Assembly: GCA_030068075.1 (NCBI GenBank)
Contig: CM057839.1
Coordinates: forward strand, 55,890,960-55,954,959
Length of the DNA stretch: 64,000 bases
Origin: Paguma larvata
Taxonomy: Eukaryota; Chordata; Mammalia; Carnivora; Viverridae
Direction of reading: 5' to 3'
Part shown: positions 1-10,665 of the stretch, in pieces
Numbering within the stretch: the first letter of the stretch is position 1
Layout of the letters: the number at the start of each line of letters is the position of its first letter
Made by a program: the position numbers and the translations under genes
Notes under the pieces: model-generated
Told to the model about the DNA's origin: nothing
Seen by the model: the letters and a program-made list of their open reading frames with translations, nothing else
Databases searched by the model: none

Positions 1-50
1 CTCTCTAAAGAGAATGCTCCATTGCATGTTGTCATAGATGGGGGTAGCTC

Positions 51-243
51 TTTTTTTTTTAAGTTATTTTTTTATTTAGAGTGAGAGGGGCAGAGGAAGA
101 GGGAGAGAGGAGGAATCTCAGTTAGGCACCCCACTGTCAGCACAAAGATGGATGCTGGGTCTGATCTCATAAACCATGAAATCATGACTTGAGTCAAAAT
201 CAAGAGTTAGTCACTTAACCAACTGAGCCACCCAGGTGCTCCT
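51..243 (-). mobile_element. Carnivore tRNA-derived SINE (CanSINE type)
   Basis: In minus orientation: the tail appears as a T run at the left, then the GA-rich block (complement of the CT-rich region), and the tRNA-like head ends at the right in AACTGAGCCACCCAGGTGCT. It is flanked by an 11-base direct repeat with two mismatches (GGGGGTAGCTC at 40-50, GGGGGTGGTTC at 244-254), the target-site duplication. Many substitutions make it an older copy than the one at 35860. Confidence 0.9.
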
Positions 244-254
244 GGGGGTGGTTC

Positions 255-558
255 TTGTGGCCAGTCTCTTATTGTCACCTTCTACTGCTGTCTCTACTGT
301 GGAATCTAATGGAGCTTGATTGGCAAATCACACAATCCCTTGAGAGATTTGAGTCTGTGAAAATTTAGCAAGTGACTCAAAGTAGCAGTCAGTAGCAGGA
401 GGCTAGTTTCACTGGAGCAACAACAGCCCCATCAGGGTCGTACAGTCCCTATCTTGTGTCCAGGGCTATGACTTCTAGTGTTCGATATCTCAAACGCCCT
501 TGATTCTTGACTTTTCCCCAGTTGTGTTTTGCTTTTCCTTGAGACACTCAGGAGCATG

Positions 559-560
<2 letters not shown>
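255..560. other. Single-copy stretch, no feature seen
   Basis: Between the first SINE and the CA microsatellite I see no open frame, recognisable repeat or RNA gene. Confidence 0.5.

Positions 561-612
<52 letters not shown>
561..612. repeat. (CA)26 microsatellite
   Basis: An uninterrupted CA dinucleotide run of 52 bases. Its length and purity make it likely to vary in length between individuals. The valine/cysteine-rich minus-strand frame through it is an artefact of the repeat. Confidence 0.97.
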
Positions 613-614
<2 letters not shown>

Positions 615-1261
615 TGTATCTTGTTTTAATCCTTTGTATCTACCCAATTTAGAAAACAAAATCAACATGCAAAAAAACAAAGCTGTTGAGACAATATGGT
701 GTGACTAATGAATATTTAGGACAATCTAATAACTAAATTCAACACCAAAAGAAAAGTTGTTGTTCACATTAGTGATCATAATTAAGTCTGTGAGTCACTT
801 AATATTAAATCACCTCCAGCCTCAGGCAAGAAAGGAGATTCTAAGATGACATGGGCGTGACTCTGAATGCTAGAAACACATGATGCTTTTTGAAAGAAGA
901 GTAAGCGGGTATAAATGCAAGACAGAGTATTTTGCCAGACCACTTGTAAGCATCACCACTAGGCACTGAAGTGAGATCCTGTAAGAGAGTTAAGAAATGT
1001 AAGTTCAAAGTTTGAATTCTATATTTGTGGTTAGTAGCAGAAACACACTTCTGTCCTTAACAAACTATCCTGTCCTTAGCTGTCAGGGTGAATCAGCTGT
1101 CTACCCGAGCGTGTCTGATTGATCGATTGCTTAATGTCATTTACTAAGCAGCACATACCGTGCTAAAATGACATTCTCTGTTGAAATTTCAGCATAAAAG
1201 ACATGATGTTGTGTATTCTGGGGCAATATGGTCAAACTATATTTAATATCACTTATTTTTG
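613..1261. other. Single-copy stretch, no feature seen
   Basis: AT-rich sequence without a long open frame or a repeat I can name. Confidence 0.5.
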
Positions 1262-1545
1262 TTTTTTAATTCATAGGCTATTTTTTAGCAGTCTTAATTT
1301 ATAGAATAGAGTGAAAAGTAGAGAGACTTCCCAATTATTCCCTTACCCTCTCCCATCCACCCATTGTCCTGTGTGGAGCATCTTGCTCTAGTGTGGTACA
1401 TTTGTTAGAACTGATGATGCTACGTGGGCACATCATTGTCACCAAAGTCCATGGTGTGATTTTGTATAAATGTATGATGACAGGAATCCACCAAATATTT
1501 ACAGTGTCACCCAGAATAATAATTTCACTGCCCTAATATTCCCGT
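1262..1545 (-). mobile_element. Old L1 3'-UTR fragment
   Basis: Reads as the complement of the 3' UTR of an old mammalian L1. Landmarks in order are an AGAGTGAAAAGTAGAGAGACTTCC block, GTGGTACATTTGTTAGAACTGATGA, CACATCATTGTCACC followed by AAAGTCCATGG, and TTTCACTGCCCTAA. These match the order remembered for L1M-type 3' ends. The match is degenerate, so the subfamily is open. Confidence 0.65.
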
Positions 1546-1697
1546 TTTTTCTAAGGTTTTCTTGGAAGCTCTTTTAAATTTGACAGGAATTGCATGCTTC
1601 GTGGAATAATGAGACAGAATAGTTGACAGCCTTATTTTGATATTAAGGTATTTTTTTGCATTATCTTCTGGTTTAGAATAACAATATCAACAGCAAC

Positions 1698-1865
1698 AGA
1701 AAGACATATTTGTTAAGCACTTTATGTGTGGCAGTCACTCTGAACTTGGCACACATTTCTTACAAATTCTAACAACAGCTCAATGAGTTTGGTACCTTTT
1801 TAATCTATAAAAATGAGTGAACTGAAGCTCAAAAGATCTACTCTCAGATTTACATGGTCTCTAAC
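1698..1865 (-). mobile_element. MIR SINE relic
   Basis: Complement of the MIR core: a TTTGTTAAGCACTTTATGTG block, then a GCTCAATGAGTTTGGTACC region, then GAGTGAACTGAAGCTCAAAAG (degenerate GAGGAAACTGAGGC). MIRs are ancient mammalian tRNA-derived SINEs, and the divergence fits that age. Confidence 0.65.
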
Positions 1866-2242
1866 TGACAGAGCCTGGGCGATATTTTTCTAGAAACTTT
1901 CCCATAACATGTTCTTGCCACAGGAGATCAGGACATTACTTTAACATTCTACCAGTTCTAAAATATACATGTTATTTGATACATTTGACAGAACAAAAAT
2001 TTTTTTTTAATTTCAGAAAAATCTTCATTATAAACTTGACTGCTCAGATGTAGGGAACAGTTTGTAATGACTTCTGCCTTGATCCTAAAGAACTAAGAGA
2101 GCAAGAGTCATTTAAGACCTTCTATGGAGCATCGTTGCCCAGAATAATCAATTTAGAGATAAACAGAATATATAATCTCATTAGGAATTCATGGGTACAT
2201 TTTCATGATAAGGGGTTTGAAAAGTAGTGCAGAAAAATCCCG
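1866..2242. other. Single-copy stretch, no feature seen
   Basis: No open frame or recognisable repeat up to the next SINE's target duplication. Confidence 0.45.
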
Positions 2243-2252
2243 AGTTTTCTTT

Positions 2253-2464
2253 TTTTTTTTTAATGTTTATTTATTTTTGAGAGAAAGAGACAGAGTGTGA
2301 GTAGGGGAGGGGCAGAGAGAGAGGGAGACACAGAATCCGAAGCAGGCTCCAGGCTCTGAGCTGTCATCACAGAGCCCGACGAGGGGCTCGAAACCACAGA
2401 CCGTGAGATCATGACCTGAGCTGAAGTCAGGCCGCTCAACCGACTGAGCCACCCAGGCGCCCCC
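2253..2464 (-). mobile_element. Carnivore tRNA-derived SINE, fairly young copy
   Basis: T run, GA-rich block, body with AAGCAGGCTCCAGGCTCTGA, then the head complement ending GAGCCACCCAGGCGCCCC. A 10-base direct repeat GAGTTTTCTT flanks it (2243-2252 and 2466-2475). Head and body are close to the feline consensus, so it is one of the younger copies here. Confidence 0.93.
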
Positions 2465-2739
2465 TGAGTTTTCTTAACTAGCTTTTTTCAACTTTTGATT
2501 ATGTGACATTTGATCAATTGATTTTATTTTTTAAATAATACTAACGTTCAATAGCACTGCTATAGTACAGACACAAGATGGGAAACATATCTAGGAAAGA
2601 CATAGAAATGACTTGTTTTATTTCTCCAGAACTGCTTTTATTTTATGCTCAACTAATAAACAGTGTGATTTACCCATAGTAACCATATTCAAAATAAAGA
2701 GCAGATGCATAAATTCTACAGTGTATTTTTATAATGGCT

Positions 2740-3700
2740 ACAATGTGATATGACTATATACCATAAGATTCACCTTTTAAAAGTGTATAATTCGTGGTTT
2801 TAGTGTATTTGCAGCTATGTCACCATCACCATTATCTAATTTTAGAACATTTTAATCACCCCCAGAGGGAAATCCACACTAATTAGTAGTCGGTATTCAT
2901 TCATTCCTTGCCCAAACTCCTAGTAAACACGAGTCTACTTGTATTTTCTATGGAGTTGCCTATTCTGTATTTTATATATGAATGGAATCATACAATATGT
3001 TTTAGTTTCTGGTTTTTTTTTTTCACGTAGCATAACTTTTTCAAGGTTGATCCGTATGGTAGCATACATCGGCTCTTCATGTTTTTTATTGCCAAAAGTA
3101 ATCCATTCTCTGGCTATACCACATTTTACTTAGGCATTAATCTGTTGATAGCATTTGGATTTTTTTTTTGGCTATTATAATATTGCTATGAACATCCATG
3201 TGTAAGTTTCCTTGTGGGCATCTGTTTTCAATTCTCTTTGGTATATACTTATAAGTGAAATTGCTTTGTTGTATAGAAACACTATATATTTTTTAAAAGG
3301 GTTGTCTCTTTTTAGTGACAAAAGTTCTCTGTTTTTACTGAATACAAGCTCCTTATCAAATATGTTATTTATAAATATTTTCTCCCATTTTGTGTATTGT
3401 CTTTTTACATTGTTGAAGGTGTCTTAGAAGAAAGATGTTAATTTTGAAATTTTGATAGCATTCAGTGTTCATTTTATCTTTTTTGTTATTGTTGCCTGTG
3501 ATTTTTGGTGCCATAACTACTAAACCATTACCTTATCTAACGTCATATGAGGATTTACATCTATCCGTGCTTTCTTCTAAGAGTCATTTAGTTTTCTGTG
3601 GTCTATTTTGAGTTAAATTTTATAGATAGAGGTAAGGTCCAGCTTCATTCTTTTGCAAATAAATATCTAGTTGTCTTGACTCAATTTTTTTGGAAAACAA
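2740..3700 (-). mobile_element. Old L1, end of ORF2 and 3' UTR, minus strand
   Basis: Complement of an old L1 3' half. Landmarks left to right: a CCATAAGATTCACCTTTTAAAAG block, ACCATCACCATTATCTAATT, TGGAATCATACAATATG, TAGCATAACTTTTTCAAGG, GGCTATACCACATTTTACTT, TTTTCTCCCATTTTGTG, and GGTAAGGTCCAGCTTCATTC. Their order is the antisense order of ORF2 C-terminus and 3' UTR. Part of the ORF2 region seems deleted near 3290-3300. It encodes no intact protein. Confidence 0.8.
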
Positions 3701-3725
3701 AAACAAAACTTTGCAGATTGAATTG

Positions 3726-4182
3726 TGTTTTAGTTTCCAAAGACTGCTATAACAAAGTCCCAAAATTGAATGACTGTAAAAAACAGCAATTTACCATCTC
3801 ATAGTTCTGGAGACCCAAAGTCTGAAATCAGATGTTGGCAGGGCCATGTTCCCTCTGCAATTTGTAGGGGAAAATCCTTTCTTGCCTATTTTAGCTTCTG
3901 GCCTTTGTTGGGAATCCGTGGTGTTCCTTGGCTTGTGTATGTATCACTACAATATCTTTTTCTGTCATCATATGACTGTCTTTCCCTGTGTGCCTCTCTC
4001 CTCTTCCTATGGGGACACCTATCATATTGGATTAAGAGCATATCATATTCTGATATGACTTCAGCTTAACTAATTATATCTTTGATGACCCAATTTCCAA
4101 ATAAGTTACATTTTGGAGTACTGGGGGTTGAGATCTCAATATATCTTTCTTGGGGTAGGGACACAGTTCAACCCATAACAGC
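3726..4182 (-). mobile_element. Old ERVL/MaLR-type LTR, minus strand
   Basis: Reads from a TTAGTTTCCAAAGACTGC block through ATCTCATAGTTCTGGAG, AGTCTGAAATCAGATGTTGGC, GTTCCTTGGCTTGTG and CCAATTTCCAAATAAG to CAGTTCAACCCATAACA. This is the complement of a common old mammalian LTR that begins TGTTATGGGTTGAATTGTG. A plus-strand relative lies at 15692-16085. I am confident of the family resemblance but not of ERVL versus MaLR. Short frames crossing it are not genes. Confidence 0.7.
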
Positions 4183-5150
4183 TTGTAGTCTAGCCCTATG
4201 CCCCCAAATTCATGTTCTTCTAGAGCAAAAGACACTAACTATAACCCCAAATTTCCCCAAATCTTAACCCTTCCACCATCACCGTTAAGTCCCAAATCAC
4301 ACCTCAGTATTACCAACTCCAAGTCCCAATTCTTAGCTAAATCATTTAAGTCAGTTGTGGGTAAGAAGCAGTATGATTTATCTTGGACAAAATTCTCCTC
4401 CACCTATAAGCCTATGAAACCAGACAAGTTATCTATTTGTAAAACAGAATGGCAGTACCAACATTGGATAGACATTTCTATTCCAAAAGGAAGAAGCTGG
4501 AAGGGAGAAAGAAGTCCAGGGTCTCAAACATGTCCAAAGCCCATCACAACAAATTCCATTAGATTGAGACCTGAGAATAATCCTCTTTGTCTTAATGTTT
4601 TGTCCTCTTGTCCTGAAGGTATGCAATCACATGCTTCAAGTTCACTGGAGTGGCCTTACCCTCTCAACCTTACGAGATTCTGTTGGCAGCCTTCTAAATC
4701 CATGGTTCTGCCCTCAGGGTTATACTTCTTTCATTTCATCCTGTTTCTATTCTTTCATTCCAAGCTGGCGGTATTTCTGCTGGTATAAAACTCAGAAATT
4801 CTGTTGGTCTTCCAGTAATCTATGGGAGTCCAAGATATTAACAAGAGAGACATGCATGGCTCTTTCCCAGTTAAACACATTTCTGTTTCTGCTGAAATGG
4901 GTGATTGGATCCATGTGTCACAAACCTAATCTCATTAGCAAATAGTTGTTCAATCATACCCATAAAACTACGTATAGATAGGCTTAAAATTTTCGAAATC
5001 TTCAAGTACTGGTTCCTTTTTGCTTAATAATTTATTCCTCTGTTTATCTCTTTTCTTTCATATTTTACAATAAGCGGCAAGAAGACACAAGGCTACACTT
5101 TCCACATTTTGTTTAGTAATCTCCTCAGCTAAATATCCAAGTTTATTACT
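4183..5150 (-). mobile_element. Probable internal region next to the LTR, degenerate
   Basis: Continues rightward from the minus-strand LTR with blocks recalled from repeats that sit beside such LTRs: AAATTCATGTTCTTCT, AACCAGACAAGTTAT, TAGACATTTCTATTCCAAAA and CCAAGTTTATTACTCACAAG. In a minus-strand element the internal part lies to the right of the left-hand LTR, so the position fits. The longest open frame of the window (196 codons, 4198-4788) runs antisense to the element, shows no known family and is treated as chance. No retroviral gene is intact or recognisable. Confidence 0.4.
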
Positions 5151-5489
5151 CACAAGTTCTATATCTTACCCAACAGGAAAACGAGTTCTCTGCCACTTTA
5201 TAGTGAGGATTGCTTTTCCTATAGTGTTGAAAAACGTGTTCCTCATTTCCATCTGAGAACTCTCCAGAAGCACCCTTGGTGTTAATATTTCTAGTGTCAT
5301 TCTGTTTATGATAACTGTACGTTCTCTTAAGATAATGGATACTTTCAGAATGTACTTTTTGTGTTTAAGTTTCAAAACTTTGACTCCTGTATCTCTTTGA
5401 GGGTATCCTACCCTACTTTGAGGGTATTGAATTTCTTGTGTATCACTGAATTTTATCAATTTGGTATGTCTTCAACCACTATTTCATAT
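5151..5489. other. Degenerate stretch between LTR element and L1
   Basis: Includes TTCTCTGCCACTTTATAG and TTCCTCATTTCCATCTGAGA blocks that I associate with the same old LTR-linked repeat. The boundary with the L1 on the right cannot be placed. Confidence 0.3.
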
Positions 5490-7205
5490 TATTTCTACCC
5501 CTTTGTCTCTTTCTTATGTCTGAAATTCCCTTTCTGTACACGTTGACATACTCGATGTTGTCCCACAGAGGTCTAAGGCTCTGTTAATTTTCCTCATTTT
5601 TCTTTTTTTTCCTCAAACCGGATACTCACAATGGGTCTTTCTTCAAGGTCCCTGATTTTTTTCCTTTTTTTCCTGCTCAGATCTGTTACTAGACCAGTCT
5701 ATTAAATTTTTTTCATTTAATTTATTGTATTTTTTACCTGTAGAATTTCTACTGGTTCATTTTTAAACATTTCTATTTATCTTTATACTCTTTATTTGGC
5801 AAGACATTGTTCTCAGACCTTCCTTTACTCCTTCAGCTATTTTTTCTTCTTTGAATGTATTTATAATAGCTAATTTATAGTCTTTGTGCAGTAAGTCTAA
5901 ATACAGATTTGTATTTGCCACTTTTTCCTCTTTTTGGGCGGGCCATATTTTCCTGTTTATTCACATACCACATTTTTGTTATTTTTTAAGTTAACTTTAA
6001 TTTTAATTTTTTTTTAATTTCAAGTAATCTCTACACCCAACGTAAGACTCAGACTCACAACCCCATGATCAAGAGTCACGTGCTCTATTAACTGAGCCAG
6101 CCAGTCACCCCCTTGTTATTTTTTAAAAACTGGATAGTTGAGTATTATATAACAACTATGAAAAATCAAATCCTTCCGCCTCTTTCAGGGATTTTGTCAT
6201 CCCTGTTTATTTTTGTTTGTTTTATTTATTATTATTAATTTTTGTCAGCATTGTTCTTACTATTTATTTTGTGACTTTTTTGGAGTGATTCGATAAAGGC
6301 TCTATTCTCTGTCATTGATGGTTAATCATGTCTCTACACAACTAGTTTGGTAATCAGCTAATGTTTGGACAAATGTTTTTTTCTTAGAAGCCTTAAACCA
6401 CAGAATCTTTGTATCTTTGGTAAGGAGTTCTGGGTGTGCTGGGCATAACTCAATGCTCCACCACCTTAAAACTCTCCTTGGTCTTTACTTCCCATTTAGG
6501 TAAGACTTAAAGATAAGCTAGAGGTGAGTGAGATATTATACCATTCTTAGGTTTTTTCCTAACCATGTGTCCATCCCTGAACATATGTATGGCCTTCTAT
6601 ATTCCTAGGAATAGGTCCGAGTTTTTCAAAGGTCCCAAATTACATCTCACCCCAGATTTTGCTTTTAAGTTTTTGGTGATTTTTCTAGTTGTTCCACAAG
6701 ATATTGCTGCCTCAGGCAGCTCTGATGTTAATCTGTTGCCAGTGGTTGTTTTTGACATATGTTCTAGGGTGGGGCTTTTCCCAACCAGAAAGCTCTAAGT
6801 CAAAACACGACAAGTTTCGTGAACAGGGTTTTCTAGGGATCTTCCAGACAGATTAAGTAATGACAGTTTTCTTGGGATGGGACTTTTTGAAAAGATTTCA
6901 AATCTGTCTCATTCTTCTAGTGCCTGTTAGGCCGATGGTTTTCACAGCTATCATGCTTATGAGACTCTTCAATTTTAAGGTTATGATGGAGTTAGGACAG
7001 GGAATTGGGAAGAGAGTTAATTTAAATGACACAAATCTAGCAACTCTTACTGAAATTCAGTCACTTATCTTGAATTAACACTCCTTGAAATTTTTCTAAG
7101 TTTTTGGTTAATTTCTAGATTTCCAAACAAGTCAATTTTGACCATTTGGAGCAATGTTTTCATTGCAATATTGGGTATTCCATACTCTGCTATTGCAGAA
7201 GTCTT
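5490..7205 (-). mobile_element. Old L1 5' region (ORF1 and 5' UTR side), minus strand, split by a SINE
   Basis: Antisense blocks typical of the 5' part of old L1s: GATGTTGTCCCACAGAGG, GTAGAATTTCTACTGG, TAGCTAATTTATAGTCTTTG, AAAAACTGGATAGTTGAG, and TTTTTGGTTAATTTCTAG before CAAGTCAATTTTGACCATTT. The SINE at 5990-6112 interrupts it with a clean 14-base duplication, which dates the SINE as later. No intact reading frame. Confidence 0.65.
5990..6112 (-). mobile_element. Short old tRNA-derived SINE in the L1
   Basis: T-rich tail at the left, an AAGTAATCTCTACACCCAACG block, CAACCCCATGATCAAGAGTC, then ACTGAGCCAGCCAGTCACCCC. This is the shorter, older carnivore SINE form that lacks the CT-rich arm. 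It has a perfect 14-base flanking duplication TTGTTATTTTTTAA (5976-5989, 6113-6126). Confidence 0.88.
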
Positions 7206-8150
7206 TTATTTTATCAACCTATTATTGATCTTTACATGAATCCTATCCTTCAGATAGGATAAGTGCTGTTTTGATTATATAGGTGGGGAAATACCAGAAA
7301 TCAGTCACTAGTGACTTTCTCAAAGTCTTAATTACTAATAATCAATTTTTGAGTCATGACATTATCAATCCAAACTGAAGCCTTGTTTTCCAGAGTCTAA
7401 CTTCAGTGTTCCTTCCACTATACATCAATGGTCCTTGGCTCATTCCCACAATAGGGAATCATTGGAACTGTCTCTACTTACTATAGTCTGAGCTCTGTGC
7501 TTCTCATTTTCTTCTTATTTGTGCTTCCACATAGTGTACTGGAAAGTCTTGGGGTAAATGATGATGACTGAAACTTCTTTGTTTCCCTACCTCTCACTGC
7601 TTTCCCAGTGCGATGAATAAAACTCACCTAAGGTTCTTCCTGACTTCTTAGCTATTATTCATACTCTTATGACTAAAATATTTTCATGAAATAAGCATAT
7701 AAAAATACCTGGTCTCCTCTCTAAAAGAGGAGTCGAATATTTTTTGAAAATATTTCCTGATTTTTAGCAGCACTGACAAGGAGTTCTCTGAATATGTTAT
7801 TACCATGCATTCCTAAAATTAGTGTCTCCGATTATGCTGCCTTTATATCTCATATTTCTGTAAGTTTCAAAAGCTTCCTATTTTCTACTGAAAAGGGTTA
7901 ATGCTCTTTTCTGTGGCTTCATAGGGTTTATAATGTAGTTTCAAGTTAGGTTACCAGGTGTGTTTTCATCTTCCATATTGGAGATATGTTTCTCTGGAAC
8001 TGAATTCCAGTTTTATTGGCCTGATTCCATTTCTTGAATAAATCATTAATTTTCATGCTTTTTATTAATGCTGTGTCACTTTTACAGATTATCCTGGCTT
8101 CTTTTTATTACTTCATGAACTCATGATGTAGAGTTAACTCAGGATTCTTT
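7206..8150. other. AT-rich stretch, little recognisable
   Basis: A faint MIR-like block sits near 7255-7345 (a GTGGGGAAATACCAGAAATCAG region) but is too weak to call. No open frame of note. Confidence 0.4.
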
Positions 8151-9476
8151 AAGAAAAAAATTTTTTTAGTTAAGATACAGTACTGAACTAAACAAACATT
8201 GATACATTGCCATGGTCTTAAATTAACAATTGCTAATAATTTTCCAATTTAGTCTATTTTTAAGAAAAAAATGCTGTTTAGGAAAATCATATATGGTTAT
8301 CATAATAAATGCAAATAATGAAGCAAAATATAAAGATAAATTAAAAAAACAGTTTTAACAATTCTTATATAAATCAATTTAGTCTTTAAATTCATCAATG
8401 TTTATAACCAGTCCTCTTAGGATATCTCCTAAATTAAATTTAGCATATCTCTTCAACTAAATTTAATTTTTATTTTGTCCTTATGTGGCTGTATTCCAGT
8501 GTGAAGTAATTTTTTTAAGAAAAATTCAGGCTCTATTGTGTTTGGGAATACCAGCTAGTTTCCACTGTATTTGATGGACATTTCGCTGTAATATTCTTCT
8601 GTCACACTTTTGTTCCTTCAGAATTTATATGCATTTCATACTGTCTTCTGGCATTGAATAATACTTTATAGAAATATGAAATTAGTCTATTTTTTTCTTG
8701 GATATTTTTCTTCTATGTCCGAATACCAGAGTAATCATAATAATAATTATAATTTCTGTTTTCCATAAGGTTCAATAGCTTATCTAGTTTATGTCTGGTG
8801 TTAAGTGCTCTGTTTTCATATTTTTTTCATGCAATGCAATGTGTTTATGTACAAGAAGCAAAGGTTTTTAAAAACTTATTTTAGGGAGTTTTTTCCTCTT
8901 TAAAAATTTTTGGAGGAGAATTTTTCTTACATAATTTCAATTTATTTTATATTACATTTTAATCACTACTTTAGCAGCATTAATCATCCTTATGATATAT
9001 TTTATCTTTTTTCCATACCTATTGGTTTTTTGTTCTTTAGTTAGAGTAATTTTTGTCTTTAAAAAAACAAAACAAAACAAAAAAACCACTTTCTTCACTT
9101 TCCACCTTACTATTGCAAGACTTTATGCCAGTAATTCCATTTCTGTCTCTAATTTGTTTTAGTTTCACTTATTTAACTATGTTTACAAGCTACCTTTTAA
9201 TTTTATTGTTTTAGCATCTCACTTTTGAGCTTTCATTTTATTGACTTTAGAATCATAATTAAGTTTTTGCCTTAATGAATATCCTTATTAATTAGTCCCA
9301 TTTTTCCTCCAATTATGAAAAATTAATTTCCAATTTGGAGTAGTTATTTTTTTCTAAGAGGAGTACTTTGAATTTTACATGATATATTTACTTTCCTTCT
9401 TTGGATCTCTAGAATTTGCACAGTTTGTATTATATTGCTATTCATCTTGATCATGCTTGGGTGAATCTGCTCAGAT
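8151..9476 (-). mobile_element. Possible very old L1/HAL1-like relic
   Basis: AT-rich with a block around 8640-8720 (CTGTCTTCTGGCATTGAATA then GAAATATGAAATTAGTC) resembling the antisense of half-L1 or old L1 sequence. Recognition is weak, and single-copy AT-rich DNA remains possible. Confidence 0.3.
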
Positions 9477-9478
9477 TA

Positions 9479-9550
9479 TATGTATATATATAAATGTATA
9501 TATGTATATATTTATATATATACACACACACACACACTATATATATATAA
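9479..9550. repeat. Compound (TA)n/(CA)n microsatellite
   Basis: Alternating TATATGTATATA blocks, then a CACACACACA core and TATATATATA. An imperfect compound repeat. Confidence 0.85.
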
Positions 9551-10064
9551 AAGTGACTTCTTTCTGAGATCAGTTTTTCTTTTTTTTAACTCTGACCTCA
9601 GGATTTGAAGCCTTAATATTTTCTACACTGTTTAATGCAGATCAGCTGATTATTTCACATAGTTGGTGGTCATCTGTGATGCCACCATTTTATTATGTGG
9701 CTTCTTGTGTTACTGTGACCAGTGAAGAGCAAGACAATGAGTAATCTATACCTGCTCTGAAATACTTTGGCATGTAAATGAAATCCATTATTTATGTTTA
9801 TTAATCAGAGTGGTATATGGCTCCAACAGAACCACATGGAAGTCTGGGGAATGTAGGGGAATCCATAAAACACTTGATGATCATTATAGCCTTTGCCATA
9901 GTGCTTAAACATACAGTCATTGAGAAACTGGTTTTCTATATTCTTGGCTCTTCTTTTCTCCATGTCGCTTTGTTGACAGACTCACTCTGACTGTGAGAGG
10001 ACTATTGCAAATCCCATATTATATTCCTCCAGTTTAATTGTCCAAGCACTGAGAGAGATTCTGT
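9551..10064. other. Single-copy stretch, no feature seen
   Basis: No open frame and no repeat I can name. The L1 begins at its right edge. Confidence 0.4.
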
Positions 10065-10538
10065 GTACCCAGTTTGTTAAGAGTTTATCATGAATGGATG
10101 TAGAATTTTGTCAAATGCTTTTTCTGCATTTATTGAGATGATCATCTTTTTTATAATTTATCCTTTTAATGTGGTCTACCACAGTTGATTAATTTGCAGA
10201 TGTGGAACCGTATTTGTATTCCTGGAATAAATCGCACATGATCATGGTGTATGATCCTTTTAATGTGTTATTGAATTTGGCTTGCTAATGTTTTGTGAAG
10301 GATTTTTTAATTTATGTTCATCATGGATATTGGCTTATAATTTTCTTGTATTGTCCTTGTCTGATTTTGGTACCAGAGTAATGCTGGCCTTGTAAAATGA
10401 GTTTGGAAGTGCAACTCCCCCCGCCTCCTCCATTTTTCAGAACAGTTTAAGAAGAATTGGTAGTAATTCTTTTTTGAATGTTTGTTAGAATTCACTAGTG
10501 ATCTATCTGGTTTAGACTTTTATTTGTTGGAGGTTTTC

Positions 10539-10665
10539 TTTTAAGTGTTTTGTTTGTTTTTAGTTTTTATTGAAATTCCAATCAGTTAACACACAGTATA
10601 ATATTAGTTTCAGGTGTACAATATAGTGTTTCAACACTTCCATCCAACATTTACTGCTCATCACA
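10539..10665 (-). mobile_element. Tiny 5'-truncated young L1 3' end nested in the older L1
   Basis: A T-rich tail complement (GTTTTGTTTGTTTTTAG), then the carnivore L1 3'-end complement (CAATCAGTTAACACACAG, ATATTAGTTTCAGGTGTAC, ACTGCTCATCACAT). The same 3' end appears in the L1 at 24736. It interrupts ORF2 of the host L1 and is flanked by TATTTGTTGGAG (10521-10532 and 10666-10677), the target duplication. Confidence 0.8.

Noticed and set aside
561..612. Repetitive-protein frame on the minus strand
   Set aside because: Pure translation of a CA microsatellite.
4198..4788. Longest open frame in the window (196 codons, plus strand)
   Set aside because: It lies antisense to an LTR-linked repeat region, has no recognisable domain or start context, and its composition is that of translated repeat sequence.
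3726..5150. Possible intact endogenous retrovirus
   Set aside because: Only one degenerate LTR and a decayed neighbouring region are visible, with no recognisable retroviral gene or second LTR.
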